This document shows, piece after piece, positions 35,294 to 43,581 of a stretch of DNA of 64,000 nt. Within the stretch, counting starts at the first letter, position 1. Every line of letters starts with the position of its first letter. This stretch comes from Pseudogracilibacillus sp037071985 (GTDB taxonomy: Bacteria > Bacillota > Bacilli > Bacillales > Amphibacillaceae). A program made the translations under genes and the position numbers. Under the pieces are notes generated by a model that saw only the letters and a program-made list of their open reading frames with translations, did not search any database and was not told where the DNA came from. The stretch spans positions 191,010 through 255,009 of the forward strand of contig NZ_JAXHDF010000007.1 in the NCBI RefSeq assembly GCF_037071985.1, given 5' to 3'.

Positions 35294-36190
35294 GTGAATA
35301 TTTCGAAGTTAGAGACATTTTTGGTCTTAGCTGAATGTTTAAGTTTTTCCGATGCAGCTGAAAAGTTATTCTGTTCTCAGCCTTCTGTCAGTATGCAAAT
35401 TCAGCGTTTGGAAGAGGAATTAAAAACAAAACTTTTTGACCGTCTCGGTAAAAAAGTTTATCTGACGAAACAGGGTGAAGATTTTAAACCTTATGCGGAA
35501 AGAATAGTGAATCTTACAAAGGCTGCAAAAGAGCACCTTCAACAGACGGATGATCTGATGCATGGAACTTTATCATTTGGCGCTAGCCATTTTGTAGGGG
35601 TTTATTTACTTCCTATTATTTTAAAACAGTTTCATGAACGATTCCCAAATGTAAAGATAGATATGGCTGTAAAATCTTCCAAGGAGTTAATTCACCAGCT
35701 GGGAGTGAATGAATTGGAATTGCTTATTCTATCCGATCAAATAGTATTTGATCGTAATATTTATTCATCAAATACATTTTATAAGGATGAATTAATATTG
35801 GTTGTCCCACCTGAACATTCTCTTGCCACGAAGAAAGCTGTGCAATTTTCAGATTTACAGAATGAGTTATTTTTATTGAAACCTGATAAATCCGCTACAC
35901 GTATTTTTTTAGATAGTAAATTGGGAGCACTTAACTTTTCAATTTCAGATTATATGGAAATTAGCAGTCTAGAAGGGATTAAACAGGGTGTTATCCATGG
36001 ACTTGGCATCTCATTTATTTCCAAATTTGCGATCAAAGAAGAAATAAAAAATGGATTATTAGTGGAAGTTCCACTAGAGGAAATACGATTGGAACGGGGC
36101 GTTAATTATATTCATCATAAAACAAAACACCTTTCGCCTGCCATAAGTGAATTTATTTCATTGCTTAAAAATGCTTCAGAAAGTATCTAG
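35294..36190 (+). CDS. LysR-family transcriptional regulator
   Basis: 298 residues from the GTG at 35294, chosen because AGGAGGAG lies upstream and the protein then opens with the usual MNISKLETFLVLAECLSFSDAAEKL winged-helix region (CSQPSVSMQIQRLEEEL is the recognition helix). The C-terminal part is a periplasmic-binding-like effector domain. It is divergent from the transporter/ApgM-like pair and probably activates it in response to an organic acid. Confidence 0.9.
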   Translation: MNISKLETFLVLAECLSFSDAAEKLFCSQPSVSMQIQRLEEELKTKLFDRLGKKVYLTKQGEDFKPYAERIVNLTKAAKEHLQQTDDLMHGTLSFGASHFVGVYLLPIILKQFHERFPNVKIDMAVKSSKELIHQLGVNELELLILSDQIVFDRNIYSSNTFYKDELILVVPPEHSLATKKAVQFSDLQNELFLLKPDKSATRIFLDSKLGALNFSISDYMEISSLEGIKQGVIHGLGISFISKFAIKEEIKNGLLVEVPLEEIRLERGVNYIHHKTKHLSPAISEFISLLKNASESI

Positions 36191-36234
36191 ATATTATCAA
36201 ACAATGACAAATTATTAGAAATTGTATAAAAGGT

Positions 36235-36313
36235 GATCTATGCGGGTCTGCTGGTTCAGGAGTTTTTTAACATGTTGTGCAGAGTTGATCGTGACCCGCT
36301 TATTGCATGGATC
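36235..36313 (+). ncRNA. Candidate structured RNA element downstream of the LysR gene
   Basis: GATCTATGC (36235-36243) can pair with GCATGGATC (36305-36313, one G-U), and GGGTC (36244-36248) with GACCC (36293-36297), closing a ~79-nt structure; alternatively GCGGGTC pairs with GACCCGC. It is richer in G+C than its flanks. A 45-codon ORF with AAAGGTG before its ATG (36240-36377) overlaps it and is unlike any protein I know. RNA, small protein or remnant cannot be separated by eye. Confidence 0.35.
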
Positions 36314-36585
36314 TAATTGTAAGTTATCCAAGCTGTGGGAAAATAATGAAGAAAGCGTACTTAAATTAAACTCTTAAGAAATATTAATCAAATGTAAAAA
36401 GCTTTATCTTACTTTTTAATCCCCCTACACAATACCCTTCTTTGTCCCCCCCTTTTCTCCGCAGGATTTTTTCTTCTCAGATTTCTCTAAAATGATGCTT
36501 CACCTGGCTCCTACATCTACTAGGCAACTAGGCAAATATTAACTACACTTATGTAAAGAAACAAGCGTTATATTTTAGAAATGAT

Positions 36586-36610
36586 ACACATTAAAAATAA
36601 TGTGTTTTTG
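36586..36610 (+). terminator. Hairpin with T-tract before the sigma-factor gene
   Basis: ACACATTA (36586-36593) pairs with TAATGTGT (36598-36605), followed by TTTTTGAT. The remainder of 36378-36699 holds pyrimidine-rich DNA with no gene I can support. Confidence 0.45.
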
Positions 36611-36699
36611 ATAATCTTTTTTTTAAAAAGATAAAGGAAGTTGAAACTTTTCGTGTGGTGAGATTGCTCTAATTAGTGAAGGGAGGGAAGGATGTTACG

Positions 36700-37242
36700 A
36701 TGAAACATGATCTAAAAATCGTTAAAAAGGCAATAAAGGGAGACGCAGAAGCGTTTGAGGAATTGCTTGTCAAAGAAGAGAAAATGCTCTATTTTAAGGC
36801 CCTTTCCTATGTCGGTAACAAGGAAGATGCGTTAGATGTCATTCAGGAAACAGCATGCAAAGCATTCCTTGCGATTAGGCAATTGCGACAGCCGGAATAT
36901 TTTTCAACTTGGTTATTTAGAATTTTGATTCGGGAATGTTACAGACAGTTAAAACAACGGGATCAAATGATTCCGTATGAAGAAAATGAATTATTAAGGA
37001 AATTAGATCACAAGCAGGATGAAGAATTAGAGTGTTTTCATTTAAATGAAGCTTTATCACGGCTTAATTCTTCTTATCAAACATCGATCATCTTATTTTA
37101 CTATCATGACCTGTCCATTAATGATATTTCTGAGGTTATGGAAAAACCTGTTGGTACAGTGAAAACATATTTACGGAGAGCACGGAAAAAATTAAAATTT
37201 GAGCTAGAAAGGAGTTATACATTAAATGAAAAAACCACATGA
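36700..37242 (+). CDS. ECF-type RNA polymerase sigma factor
   Basis: 180 residues from the ATG at 36700 (GGAGGGAAGG upstream). Region 2 is visible as GDAEAFEELLVKEEKMLYFKALSYVGNKEDALDVIQETACKAF and region 4 as LNSSYQTSIILFYYHDLSINDISEVMEKPVGTVKTYLRRARKKL. It overlaps the next gene by 17 bp, the classic sigma/anti-sigma coupling. The type resembles SigV/SigM-like ECF factors with DUF4179 partners. Its targets are unknown; I found no clear ECF promoter before it. Confidence 0.92.
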   Translation: MKHDLKIVKKAIKGDAEAFEELLVKEEKMLYFKALSYVGNKEDALDVIQETACKAFLAIRQLRQPEYFSTWLFRILIRECYRQLKQRDQMIPYEENELLRKLDHKQDEELECFHLNEALSRLNSSYQTSIILFYYHDLSINDISEVMEKPVGTVKTYLRRARKKLKFELERSYTLNEKTT

Positions 37243-38293
37243 TCAATTAGATGGTTTTCCTAAGGAAGAAGTACGGTCGGCAATTCGGACGGGAATTATG
37301 CAAGCGGAAGAACATATGGATATGCCTCGATCTGGAAGAAGCAAGGGAAGAAGAAAAATAATGTATGCGTTCGGAAGTGTGGCAGCCGCTTTTGCAATTT
37401 TAGTCGGTTCCTCTTATTTTTCCCCTGCTTTAGCGAGCAGCTTATCACAAATACCAATTATCGGTTCCGTTTTCGGAAATTCAGATCTACTTATTTTAAA
37501 AGAGGCACAAAAAAATGGATTGACGACTGCAATCGGAGAGACACAGACGGTAGACGGAATATCCGTTACGCTCGATGAAATATTATATGACCAAAACAAT
37601 ATTACGATCGGACTTTATATTGAATCGGAAGAGGCGCTCGATGAGCACTATTTTGGAGCAGGAATGGATTTTACGATTGATGGAAAACATCCTATGATGG
37701 CATCTGGAAGCTATGGAGAAGATATTCTTTCTACGACAATTCGAACTGCGATTCAAGAAATAAATGTCACTAAGGAATTGCCGGACGCTTTTGAACTTGG
37801 ATTAATTTTATATGGAGAAAACGGCGAAACATGGTATTTCTCCACACCTATCGAAAAAATAAGTGATATTCGTACGATTCCTATAAACCATTCCCAAACG
37901 GTAGATGGATTAGAACTGACTGTCACGGAGTTAAAGATCAGTCAAACAGGTGCAAGTCTTTCCATGGAAGTTTCGGATGAGGAAACAGACTTTGATCTAA
38001 GTCGAGGTTTATATATGGAGTTTTTAATGGTCGATCAGAACGGAAATGAAATTGAAGGTCTGTCAGGCGGAGTAACAGGTGAATTAGTAAAAGACAAGAT
38101 CATGTATACGAGTAACAAGCATTTCGATCCGATTGATGAACATGTTACGGAATTAACAATCACACCTCATTTAGAGTTCCCATTAAGTGGTGGAGGGGTA
38201 GAAAGTGCAAATGGTAAAGAGAAAGTATTAGAGTTAAAGCTAGATTCTCTCAAGCCAGTTGAATTTAAGTCGTTTAAAGTGGAAATTCCGTAA
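37226..38293 (+). CDS. DUF4179 membrane anti-sigma factor
   Basis: 355 residues: a short cytoplasmic N-terminus (1-44) that would bind the sigma factor, one membrane helix at about 45-64 (IMYAFGSVAAAFAILVGSSYF), then an extracytoplasmic DUF4179 domain (SQIPIIGSVFGNSDLLILKEAQKNGL onward) and a beta-rich C-terminal domain. It overlaps the sigma gene by 17 bp. It is inferred to hold the sigma factor inactive until an envelope signal is sensed. Confidence 0.88.
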   Translation: MKKPHDQLDGFPKEEVRSAIRTGIMQAEEHMDMPRSGRSKGRRKIMYAFGSVAAAFAILVGSSYFSPALASSLSQIPIIGSVFGNSDLLILKEAQKNGLTTAIGETQTVDGISVTLDEILYDQNNITIGLYIESEEALDEHYFGAGMDFTIDGKHPMMASGSYGEDILSTTIRTAIQEINVTKELPDAFELGLILYGENGETWYFSTPIEKISDIRTIPINHSQTVDGLELTVTELKISQTGASLSMEVSDEETDFDLSRGLYMEFLMVDQNGNEIEGLSGGVTGELVKDKIMYTSNKHFDPIDEHVTELTITPHLEFPLSGGGVESANGKEKVLELKLDSLKPVEFKSFKVEIP

Positions 38294-38320
38294 TTTTTCG
38301 AACGGCACTTAAAATAGAAG

Positions 38321-38355
38321 AGGATTAGAGAATTGAGTCTCTAATCCTTTTTTTC
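38321..38355. terminator. Terminator after the sigma/anti-sigma operon
   Basis: AGGATTAGAGA (38321-38331) pairs with TCTCTAATCCT (38338-38348), followed by TTTTTTT. It lies between convergent transcription units. Confidence 0.9.
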
Positions 38356-38440
38356 TGTGCGTTTTTGCGGGCAGAATGGGCTAATTTGATATGACCTAAC
38401 TAGCTCGTCTTCGCTTTTGGTGTTGTTTTAATGGTAGCAG

Positions 38441-39028
38441 TTATTTTGGCTCCCCATCCTTTTGATACGCAGTAAATGTCCATTCAAGTTCAAGTGCATC
38501 TCCTTGGAATTGATTCTGATCTTTGCCATTTTCGATGAAGACGAACTTTACGATAAAGTCGTGCGTTTCCCCTGCAGGCAACCCTTCATCCCCTAATTCC
38601 GGATAAAAAATATTTTTGTTAATCGCTTCTGGGGACATATTTTTTAATTCAGCTAATGTCGTTTTAAAAATTACTTCATCAAAATTATTTACATTGTATA
38701 AAAATTCTACGAGGATATGATCACCAAAGTCTTCCGTATTATTTCCGTTTGCGTCAATCACTTTGTAATCCGTTTCTAGCACAACTTTTTGAATGTCTAA
38801 TGTACCATTATTTTGGAGTTCAAAATCACGGATCATCGAATCTCCTGGTTTTATGTTTTTAATATTAATTAATTGTGGTTTATCTATCCCCAGTTCGAGT
38901 GTACCTGCCGCAAATGTATTATTGCTTGTCACACTATCACTGAAAAAGGCGAAAGTTCCGCCGACAATTAACATGATGCCTAATGCTGCAGACATGATTC
39001 CCATTGTAACTTGCTTTTTAATATTCAT
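38441..39028 (-). CDS. CalY/TasA-family biofilm amyloid fibre protein
   Basis: 195 residues of the camelysin/TasA (M73) family, the secreted subunits of Bacillus matrix fibres. The signal peptide GIMSAALGIMLIVGGTFAFFSDS has the form processed by SipW, followed by the family hallmark TFAAGTLELGID and the KPGDSMIRDFELQNNGTLDIQKVVLETDY beta-sandwich. Its length is closer to CalY of B. cereus (~197) than to TasA (~261). The companion SipW gene is about 0.8 kb upstream. GAGGGGG precedes the ATG. Confidence 0.92.
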   Translation of the reverse strand: MNIKKQVTMGIMSAALGIMLIVGGTFAFFSDSVTSNNTFAAGTLELGIDKPQLINIKNIKPGDSMIRDFELQNNGTLDIQKVVLETDYKVIDANGNNTEDFGDHILVEFLYNVNNFDEVIFKTTLAELKNMSPEAINKNIFYPELGDEGLPAGETHDFIVKFVFIENGKDQNQFQGDALELEWTFTAYQKDGEPK

Positions 39029-39063
39029 TCATATCCCCCTCATATTATTTACTTACGTGCATG

Positions 39064-39510
39064 TTACTTTTCACCCAACAATTCGCTTATAGACACTCCG
39101 TCATCCGTCTGGGACCAGAGATTACTGATAAGTACTGTTGACTTACGTATAAAAATGGCCATTGATCGTTCAATTGTTCCGATATTTTGATGTTGGGCGA
39201 CAAGTGTATCAAATCTACGCAGCTGTTCTAACGCCTTATCGTTATTACCTTGATCGACATAGTATTCAACTGCAGTAAGATGAACGAGTAAACTGCGTGT
39301 CGTAGCAGCATTCGTAATTGCCCCATGTTCTGCAGCAGTTTCTACCATTCCTCTTAATCTTTCAATATCATTTTTCCGATCATCGGAAGATAGCATTGGT
39401 TTAACAGAATTCATTTGATCGCTGCTATTTTCTACATGAGAAAATCCGCTGAGCACTCCCATTGCTAGAATAACTGTTAGTAGAAGAAACAAGCGTTGAG
39501 ACATTTTCAT
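39064..39510 (-). CDS. Secreted FIMAH-domain-like protein
   Basis: 148 residues with a signal peptide (RLFLLLTVILAMGVLSGFSHV) and a single helical region of the FIMAH type seen at the ends of secreted Bacillus proteases: IERLRGMVETAAEHGAITNAATTRSLLVHLTAVEYYVDQGNNDKALEQLRRFDTLVAQH. Stand-alone copies are uncommon. It lies 35 bp upstream of the fibre gene, so it is probably co-secreted and may interact with fibres or calcium. Function is inferred from position only. Confidence 0.72.
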   Translation of the reverse strand: MKMSQRLFLLLTVILAMGVLSGFSHVENSSDQMNSVKPMLSSDDRKNDIERLRGMVETAAEHGAITNAATTRSLLVHLTAVEYYVDQGNNDKALEQLRRFDTLVAQHQNIGTIERSMAIFIRKSTVLISNLWSQTDDGVSISELLGEK

Positions 39511-39803
39511 TTATTCGCTCCTCCTTATCATTTTTTAAAAGAAGTTTTCTTTTTCACCTCCTGCGGACGTAATGAATGCATTTTATAAAAAAGATGGATC
39601 AATTTCTCGTTACCCCTTCATAATTGAGGCACGGGTTTTTTGAAATTGATGCATGCGTGTGACTACATAGGATCGGATGGATGCTTGCGCGTACTGCATA
39701 AGGTTGGCACGGGCGGAAAGCGATGGATGTCGCATTCAGCCTAGCGATGGACCTGCATACATTTATCCTAGCTACTTGCAACGCCCGAATCTCATTAAAA
39801 TTA
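39511..39803. other. GC-rich intergenic segment between sipW and the FIMAH gene
   Basis: 293 bp. About 39650-39770 is clearly richer in G+C than its surroundings, with repeated GATGGATG/GCGATGGA words, and has no ORF with a ribosome site. It separates sipW from the fibre genes and must hold their promoter if they are transcribed separately. Confidence 0.4.
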
Positions 39804-40364
39804 TTAATCTGACGGAACTTCATTTTTAATTCGAGCAATATGCTGGGCAACTCCCCACATAATATAAAAACTTCGAATAACGAAAAACAAACCTGGAACA
39901 ATTAATAAAATGGCTGCTCCTTTCGGGGAAGTGGCAAAGTTCAACACATATCCCACGTACGGAACAGTAAAACCAGTATGTTTTCCAATCACATCTTGTG
40001 ACAGAACAGGATGTATATCAGCGCGGTCATTCGCATCTCCTTTAGTTACATATTGCTCTCCTCCGTTTTCCACTTCTATTATTCGGTGTGTCACTGGGAT
40101 TTGTTCTTCCGTCCAAAACGTGATGATATCATTTTGTTGAAATTCTGTCGGATCGTCACTAGTTTTTACAAAAATGATAGATCCAACTGGTATACCCGGC
40201 TCCATCGAACCAGAAAGAACTGTTTTAATTTGATAACCAAAAACGTCTGCCTCATTACCTGTTATTTTTGAGAAAACAACTAGAAATGATGTAAATAATA
40301 ATAGGATAAATAACATCGCTGTTATGAGATTACTAGCCATTTTTAATAGTTTTTTACCTATCAA
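39804..40364 (-). CDS. sipW: ER-type signal peptidase I (SipW)
   Basis: Processes the fibre proteins during secretion. It has 186 residues from the TTG at 40362-40364, which has GGAGAG at correct spacing; an in-frame GTG at 40373 lies inside that site. The catalytic Ser is in LSGSMEPGIPVGS and the partner residue is His in PVTHRII (Lys in ordinary bacterial enzymes), the mark of SipW. Membrane helices lie at both ends (LITAMLFILLLFTSFLVVF and GAAILLIVPGLFFVIRSFYI). It is flanked by TapA-like and CalY-like genes as in matrix operons. Confidence 0.93.
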   Translation of the reverse strand: MIGKKLLKMASNLITAMLFILLLFTSFLVVFSKITGNEADVFGYQIKTVLSGSMEPGIPVGSIIFVKTSDDPTEFQQNDIITFWTEEQIPVTHRIIEVENGGEQYVTKGDANDRADIHPVLSQDVIGKHTGFTVPYVGYVLNFATSPKGAAILLIVPGLFFVIRSFYIMWGVAQHIARIKNEVPSD

Positions 40365-40458
40365 TTTGATCACTCTCCGAGAATAGTAAAATAATTATGT
40401 TATTAAGCTTTCGATTCGGACGATTGAAATTCTGAACTATTTTTATCCGATTCTGTTG

Positions 40459-40938
40459 TTATTTTGAGTTTTCTAATAATTTGTCATCTGGGCTAGCACT
40501 GTTGGGATCGTCTTTTTGCTTGGACGTTTGTGGATCAGTGTTGGGATCATCTTCTTGCTTGGTTTGTGGTTGAGTGTCAGGATTGTCTACTTGCTTAATT
40601 TGTGGGTCAGTTTTCGAATTGTCCTTTTGTTCAGTGTCTAGGTCATCTTTAGACGATTCATCATTTTGTTGCTTATCGTTATGTTCTTCCTCTGATTGCT
40701 TGTCTTTTACATTATCTGCTTCGTTTGAAGTCCCCTCCGTCTTTTCCTGTACCGACTGCGACTTCTCTTCTTCCTTAAAAGTTTCCAAGGCAGATAATGA
40801 ATCCTTATATGTAACGGTAGCAGTAAATACTGCATTTGTTGGAGAACTCAATTGAATGGTGATCAATAGTAGCAAATAGATTATTGTAGTTATTTTTACT
40901 AGCGTTTGAATAAAAACTTTTCCTGACGATTTGCGCAC
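40459..40938 (-). CDS. TapA-like fibre anchoring/assembly protein
   Basis: 159 residues: a signal peptide (LVKITTIIYLLLLITIQLSSPTNA), a short motif AVFTATVTYKDSLSALETF resembling the region around SipW-processed TapA proteins, then a ~110-residue low-complexity tail rich in Asp, Glu, Gln, Lys and Asn with imperfect DDPNTDPQT / NPDTQPQT / DDPNSASP repeats. It is first in the same order as tapA-sipW-tasA. The domain similarity is weak by eye and the call rests largely on position. It starts at GTG (40938) after GGTGAG. Confidence 0.65.
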   Translation of the reverse strand: MRKSSGKVFIQTLVKITTIIYLLLLITIQLSSPTNAVFTATVTYKDSLSALETFKEEEKSQSVQEKTEGTSNEADNVKDKQSEEEHNDKQQNDESSKDDLDTEQKDNSKTDPQIKQVDNPDTQPQTKQEDDPNTDPQTSKQKDDPNSASPDDKLLENSK

Positions 40939-41282
40939 TCTTTGCTCACCTACTCTTGATAGATTTAATTCTAATAAGGCTTTTGGCTTGGAAGCTCGAA
41001 TATATGCCGCTAATAAACTATCAAATTATTACTAGAGTTGTTGTTGAAGTTTGTCGGAATAATCACAGTTTCTTAAAGTTGATTGGAAAGAACTAGAGTG
41101 GGGTATAAGTGAGATAGGCAAAAGGAGTTGGATTGAATGAATTAGCGGGTATTATGAAGGGGGAATCGAGGCCTACATTGGAGCAGGTAACTTCGACATA
41201 AATTTTTTATATTAAAGTCTTTCATTCTAAGACTACGTTATAATAGAATTATCTTTCTAGCGCGAGGAAATGAGGTATATGA
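40939..41282. other. Divergent promoter region, TapA-like / deacetylase
   Basis: 344 bp without a gene. A consensus -10 TATAAT at 41239-41244 precedes the deacetylase gene, but no acceptable -35 stands 16-18 bp before it. I could not identify a promoter for the leftward matrix operon. Confidence 0.35.
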
Positions 41283-42104
41283 ATGAAACGATTGTTACTA
41301 ATCAGTAGTCTTCTGATTGTTGTAGGTTGCAGTGAGCAAGTTTCTCATGAACCTGCCGATGTTCAGGAGATTAAAACACAGCTTCAGCTAAAAGAAACAC
41401 CAGAGCGTGACATTACGATCGCTGATTTTGAACGGGAACCGTCTGAGTGGGGAGAAAATGTGACAGGTGTAAAAACAAAATTTCGAACGGATAAACAGGA
41501 AATTGCCTTAACATTTGATGCATGTGGCGGACCTCATGGCAGTGGCTATGATGAAGAACTCATCTCTTTTTTACGAGCGGAGCATGTGTCTGCAACGCTT
41601 TTCGTCAATGAACGGTGGATTTTAGAAAATGAAGAATTATTTTTAGAGTTGGCGGCTGACCCACTCTTTGACATCGAAAACCACGGTACTGAGCATGCTC
41701 CATTATCGGTTGCTGGAGGAGAAGCATGGGGCATCACAGCAACAGCTTCTGCCGAAGAAGCTTATCGTGAAATTATGCAAAATCATCTACGAGTGAAGGA
41801 ATTAACTGGACATGAAATGACAATGTTTCGCTCCGGTACGGCATACTATGATGAGGTCGCAGTCGAACTCGCGAATGCACTCGGTTATGAAGTTGTCAAT
41901 TTCAATATTTTAGGAGATGCAGGAGCTACTTTTTCAAGCGAAAAAGTGAGGGAGGCATTACTCTCGAGCGGAGCAGGCTCCATCGCACTTTTACATATGA
42001 ACCAGCCAACAAGCGGAACAGCAGATGGCGTACGGGAAGCGGTCCCTTTGTTGCAGGAGCAAGGTTATGAATTTATTTTACTTAGGGATAGAGAGTTAGA
42101 GTGA
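41283..42104 (+). CDS. Polysaccharide deacetylase lipoprotein (NodB-like)
   Basis: Membrane-anchored carbohydrate esterase family 4 protein of 273 residues. The lipobox is LIVVGC. NodB motifs are present: TFDACG (motif 1, Ala replacing the usual second Asp), HGTEHAPL (motif 2, two metal His), RSGTAYYDE (motif 3) and LLHMN near the end. It probably removes N-acetyl groups from peptidoglycan or the exported polysaccharide. Metal binding looks intact (Asp, His, His). It follows the divergent matrix operon and has its own terminator. Confidence 0.88.
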   Translation: MKRLLLISSLLIVVGCSEQVSHEPADVQEIKTQLQLKETPERDITIADFEREPSEWGENVTGVKTKFRTDKQEIALTFDACGGPHGSGYDEELISFLRAEHVSATLFVNERWILENEELFLELAADPLFDIENHGTEHAPLSVAGGEAWGITATASAEEAYREIMQNHLRVKELTGHEMTMFRSGTAYYDEVAVELANALGYEVVNFNILGDAGATFSSEKVREALLSSGAGSIALLHMNQPTSGTADGVREAVPLLQEQGYEFILLRDRELE

Positions 42105-42188
42105 GGGAGATTGTTGTTCGGCAAGGAACGCGCGAAACTTTATTTAGTTTTTATTATAACTCTAATATCCTTCCATATTTTATTAACT

Positions 42189-42226
42189 AAAAATAGTTAA
42201 GCACACTTACCTGCTTAACTATTTTT
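42189..42226. terminator. Strong bidirectional terminator
   Basis: AAAAATAGTTAAGCA (42189-42203) pairs perfectly with TGCTTAACTATTTTT (42212-42226). A and T tracts on both sides serve the deacetylase gene (plus) and the creatininase gene (minus). Confidence 0.9.
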
Positions 42227-42466
42227 CATTTCGATATTTGTTATTTCAATTCTAAACAATGTTTTTCCAAATCTACTTATATTAGATTCATATAAAATTT
42301 GAAAAATATTTGATGCATCACTTAGTGAAATTCCCCAATCTCATCAATTACAATTCCTGTAATTCCTTTATTAGTTTAATTTTCACATTAACACAGTCAG
42401 CTTTTTTTCTAGTTCCATAAGCAGCTTTAAAAGGCTGAATTCAGTTTTACCTGGGTAGCTATTATT
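42189..42466 (-). pseudogene. Decayed coding remnant downstream of the creatininase gene
   Basis: On the minus strand, protein-like stretches occur in different frames: KAAYGTRKKADCVNV... ending at a TAA, then IVIDEIGEFH, then DASNIFQILYESNISRFG...IEMKNS ending in the terminator stem. Frame changes between otherwise plausible peptides suggest a frameshifted gene end. I do not recognise the family. Composition bias could also produce this. Confidence 0.35.
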
Positions 42467-43255
42467 CTAGTTATTTTTTTCATTGACATCCTCGTCTACC
42501 CACTCCAATTTAATTAATTCGGTAAATTGTTCGATTATATTTTCTAAAATTTTTTCGCCTGTCTCCACGGAAGCTAATGTTGGCGCTCCAATTTGACCAG
42601 ATTCAGACCAGTTTTTAAAAGGTTGGTAAATACCGATTTTATTTTTAGCAAACATATCTACACTAAAAAACTCATTTTCCGGTATCATAACATCTTCCAT
42701 CAAGTCTTCTTGAACATCCTGGGGAGAGAACACCATCTTGAGCGATGTTTCGAGTTCACATGCGTGGCCCATTCCTCCCATTTCTGATTTTCTAATAGCA
42801 TTGATCTGACTAGATATTAAATGCCAATAAGTTACTAAAATAGGTGATATATTATGATTTATCCCTACTTCATCAACAACTGTTTTTAATAAAGACATAT
42901 TTCCACCATGACTATTTAAGATAATAATCTTACTTATACCATGTTGAATAATACTTTCAATAATGTCATAAACAACATTGAACAGTGTTTTTTGCTTCAG
43001 TGTTATAGTACCTGAAAAATCCATATGATGCGGTGAAAACCCCGCCCATACAGGTGGCAGTATTAGAGTTTTAACAGGAGAATTCTTGGCAATTCTTTGT
43101 GCAATATTAAACCCTAGATCTGTATCTGTATTAAGTGGTAAATGTGTACCATGTTGTTCGGTTGCTCCTACCGTAATAATGACGAGAGGATCTTCTTCAC
43201 TAATAATGTTTTTAATTTCGTTTGTTGTATAGTCACTCCAAAATATCTTTTCCAC
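42467..43255 (-). CDS. Creatininase-family amidohydrolase
   Basis: About 262 residues from the GTG at 43253-43255 (GAGG 8 bp upstream; an in-frame GTG at 43264 sits inside that site). The metal-binding pattern of the family is present: TVGATEQHGTHLPLNTDTDLG, GFSPHHMDFSGTITL, LNSHGGN and a Glu in MGHACELETS. The family includes creatininase, mycofactocin protease MftE and formamide hydrolases; substrate is unknown. Remnants of an ABC permease lie just upstream on the same strand, suggesting the gene once belonged to an uptake locus. Confidence 0.87.
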   Translation of the reverse strand: MEKIFWSDYTTNEIKNIISEEDPLVIITVGATEQHGTHLPLNTDTDLGFNIAQRIAKNSPVKTLILPPVWAGFSPHHMDFSGTITLKQKTLFNVVYDIIESIIQHGISKIIILNSHGGNMSLLKTVVDEVGINHNISPILVTYWHLISSQINAIRKSEMGGMGHACELETSLKMVFSPQDVQEDLMEDVMIPENEFFSVDMFAKNKIGIYQPFKNWSESGQIGAPTLASVETGEKILENIIEQFTELIKLEWVDEDVNEKNN

Positions 43256-43367
43256 ATCTCTCACCTCTACTTTTAATTTTAAAGGAAAATAATTTTCTTA
43301 TCCATCCAAACTATTTATACAATCATTTTCTGAGAAAGCTAAAATTATTTTGAATCTGTAACTATAA

Positions 43368-43456
43368 CTAATGAAAAACCCTAATTACATATTTTCTAGC
43401 CAATATTGTAAATATAGTTAGAATTAAACTGACAATTGTTGATGCAGCTGCTAGTT
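43368..43456 (-). pseudogene. Remnant of an ABC-type membrane permease C-terminus
   Basis: On the minus strand about 28 codons read QLAAASTIVSLILTIFTILA followed by RKYVIRVFH and a TAG, resembling the last helix and tail of a binding-protein-dependent permease. An in-frame stop lies directly upstream, and the rest of the 326-bp gap (43256-43581) has no matching reading frame. Too short to be certain. Confidence 0.35.
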
Positions 43457-43540
43457 GACCCTATACATTCTTCTCGATCCAAAGTAAGGGGTTAAATGGA
43501 AGGCAATTCCAATCAGCAAAGAACACTTGGAATCAACAAA

Positions 43541-43570
43541 AAAAGGAAGTATTTTTTAACTTCCCTTTTT
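43541..43570 (-). terminator. Terminator of the glucosaminidase gene
   Basis: GGAAGT (43545-43550) pairs with ACTTCC (43559-43564), extended by A/T pairs, with a T-run on the minus-strand side (AAAAAAA at 43538-43544). Confidence 0.7.
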
Positions 43571-43581
43571 AATGCAATATA

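Noticed and set aside
36637..36670. ECF-type autoregulatory promoter (TGAAAC) before the sigma gene
   Set aside because: TGAAAC is present, but no CGT-type -10 stands about 16 bp downstream.
39599..39901. 100-codon minus-strand ORF overlapping sipW
   Set aside because: It overlaps the well-supported signal peptidase in another frame and runs through the GC-rich gap; no ribosome site or domain.
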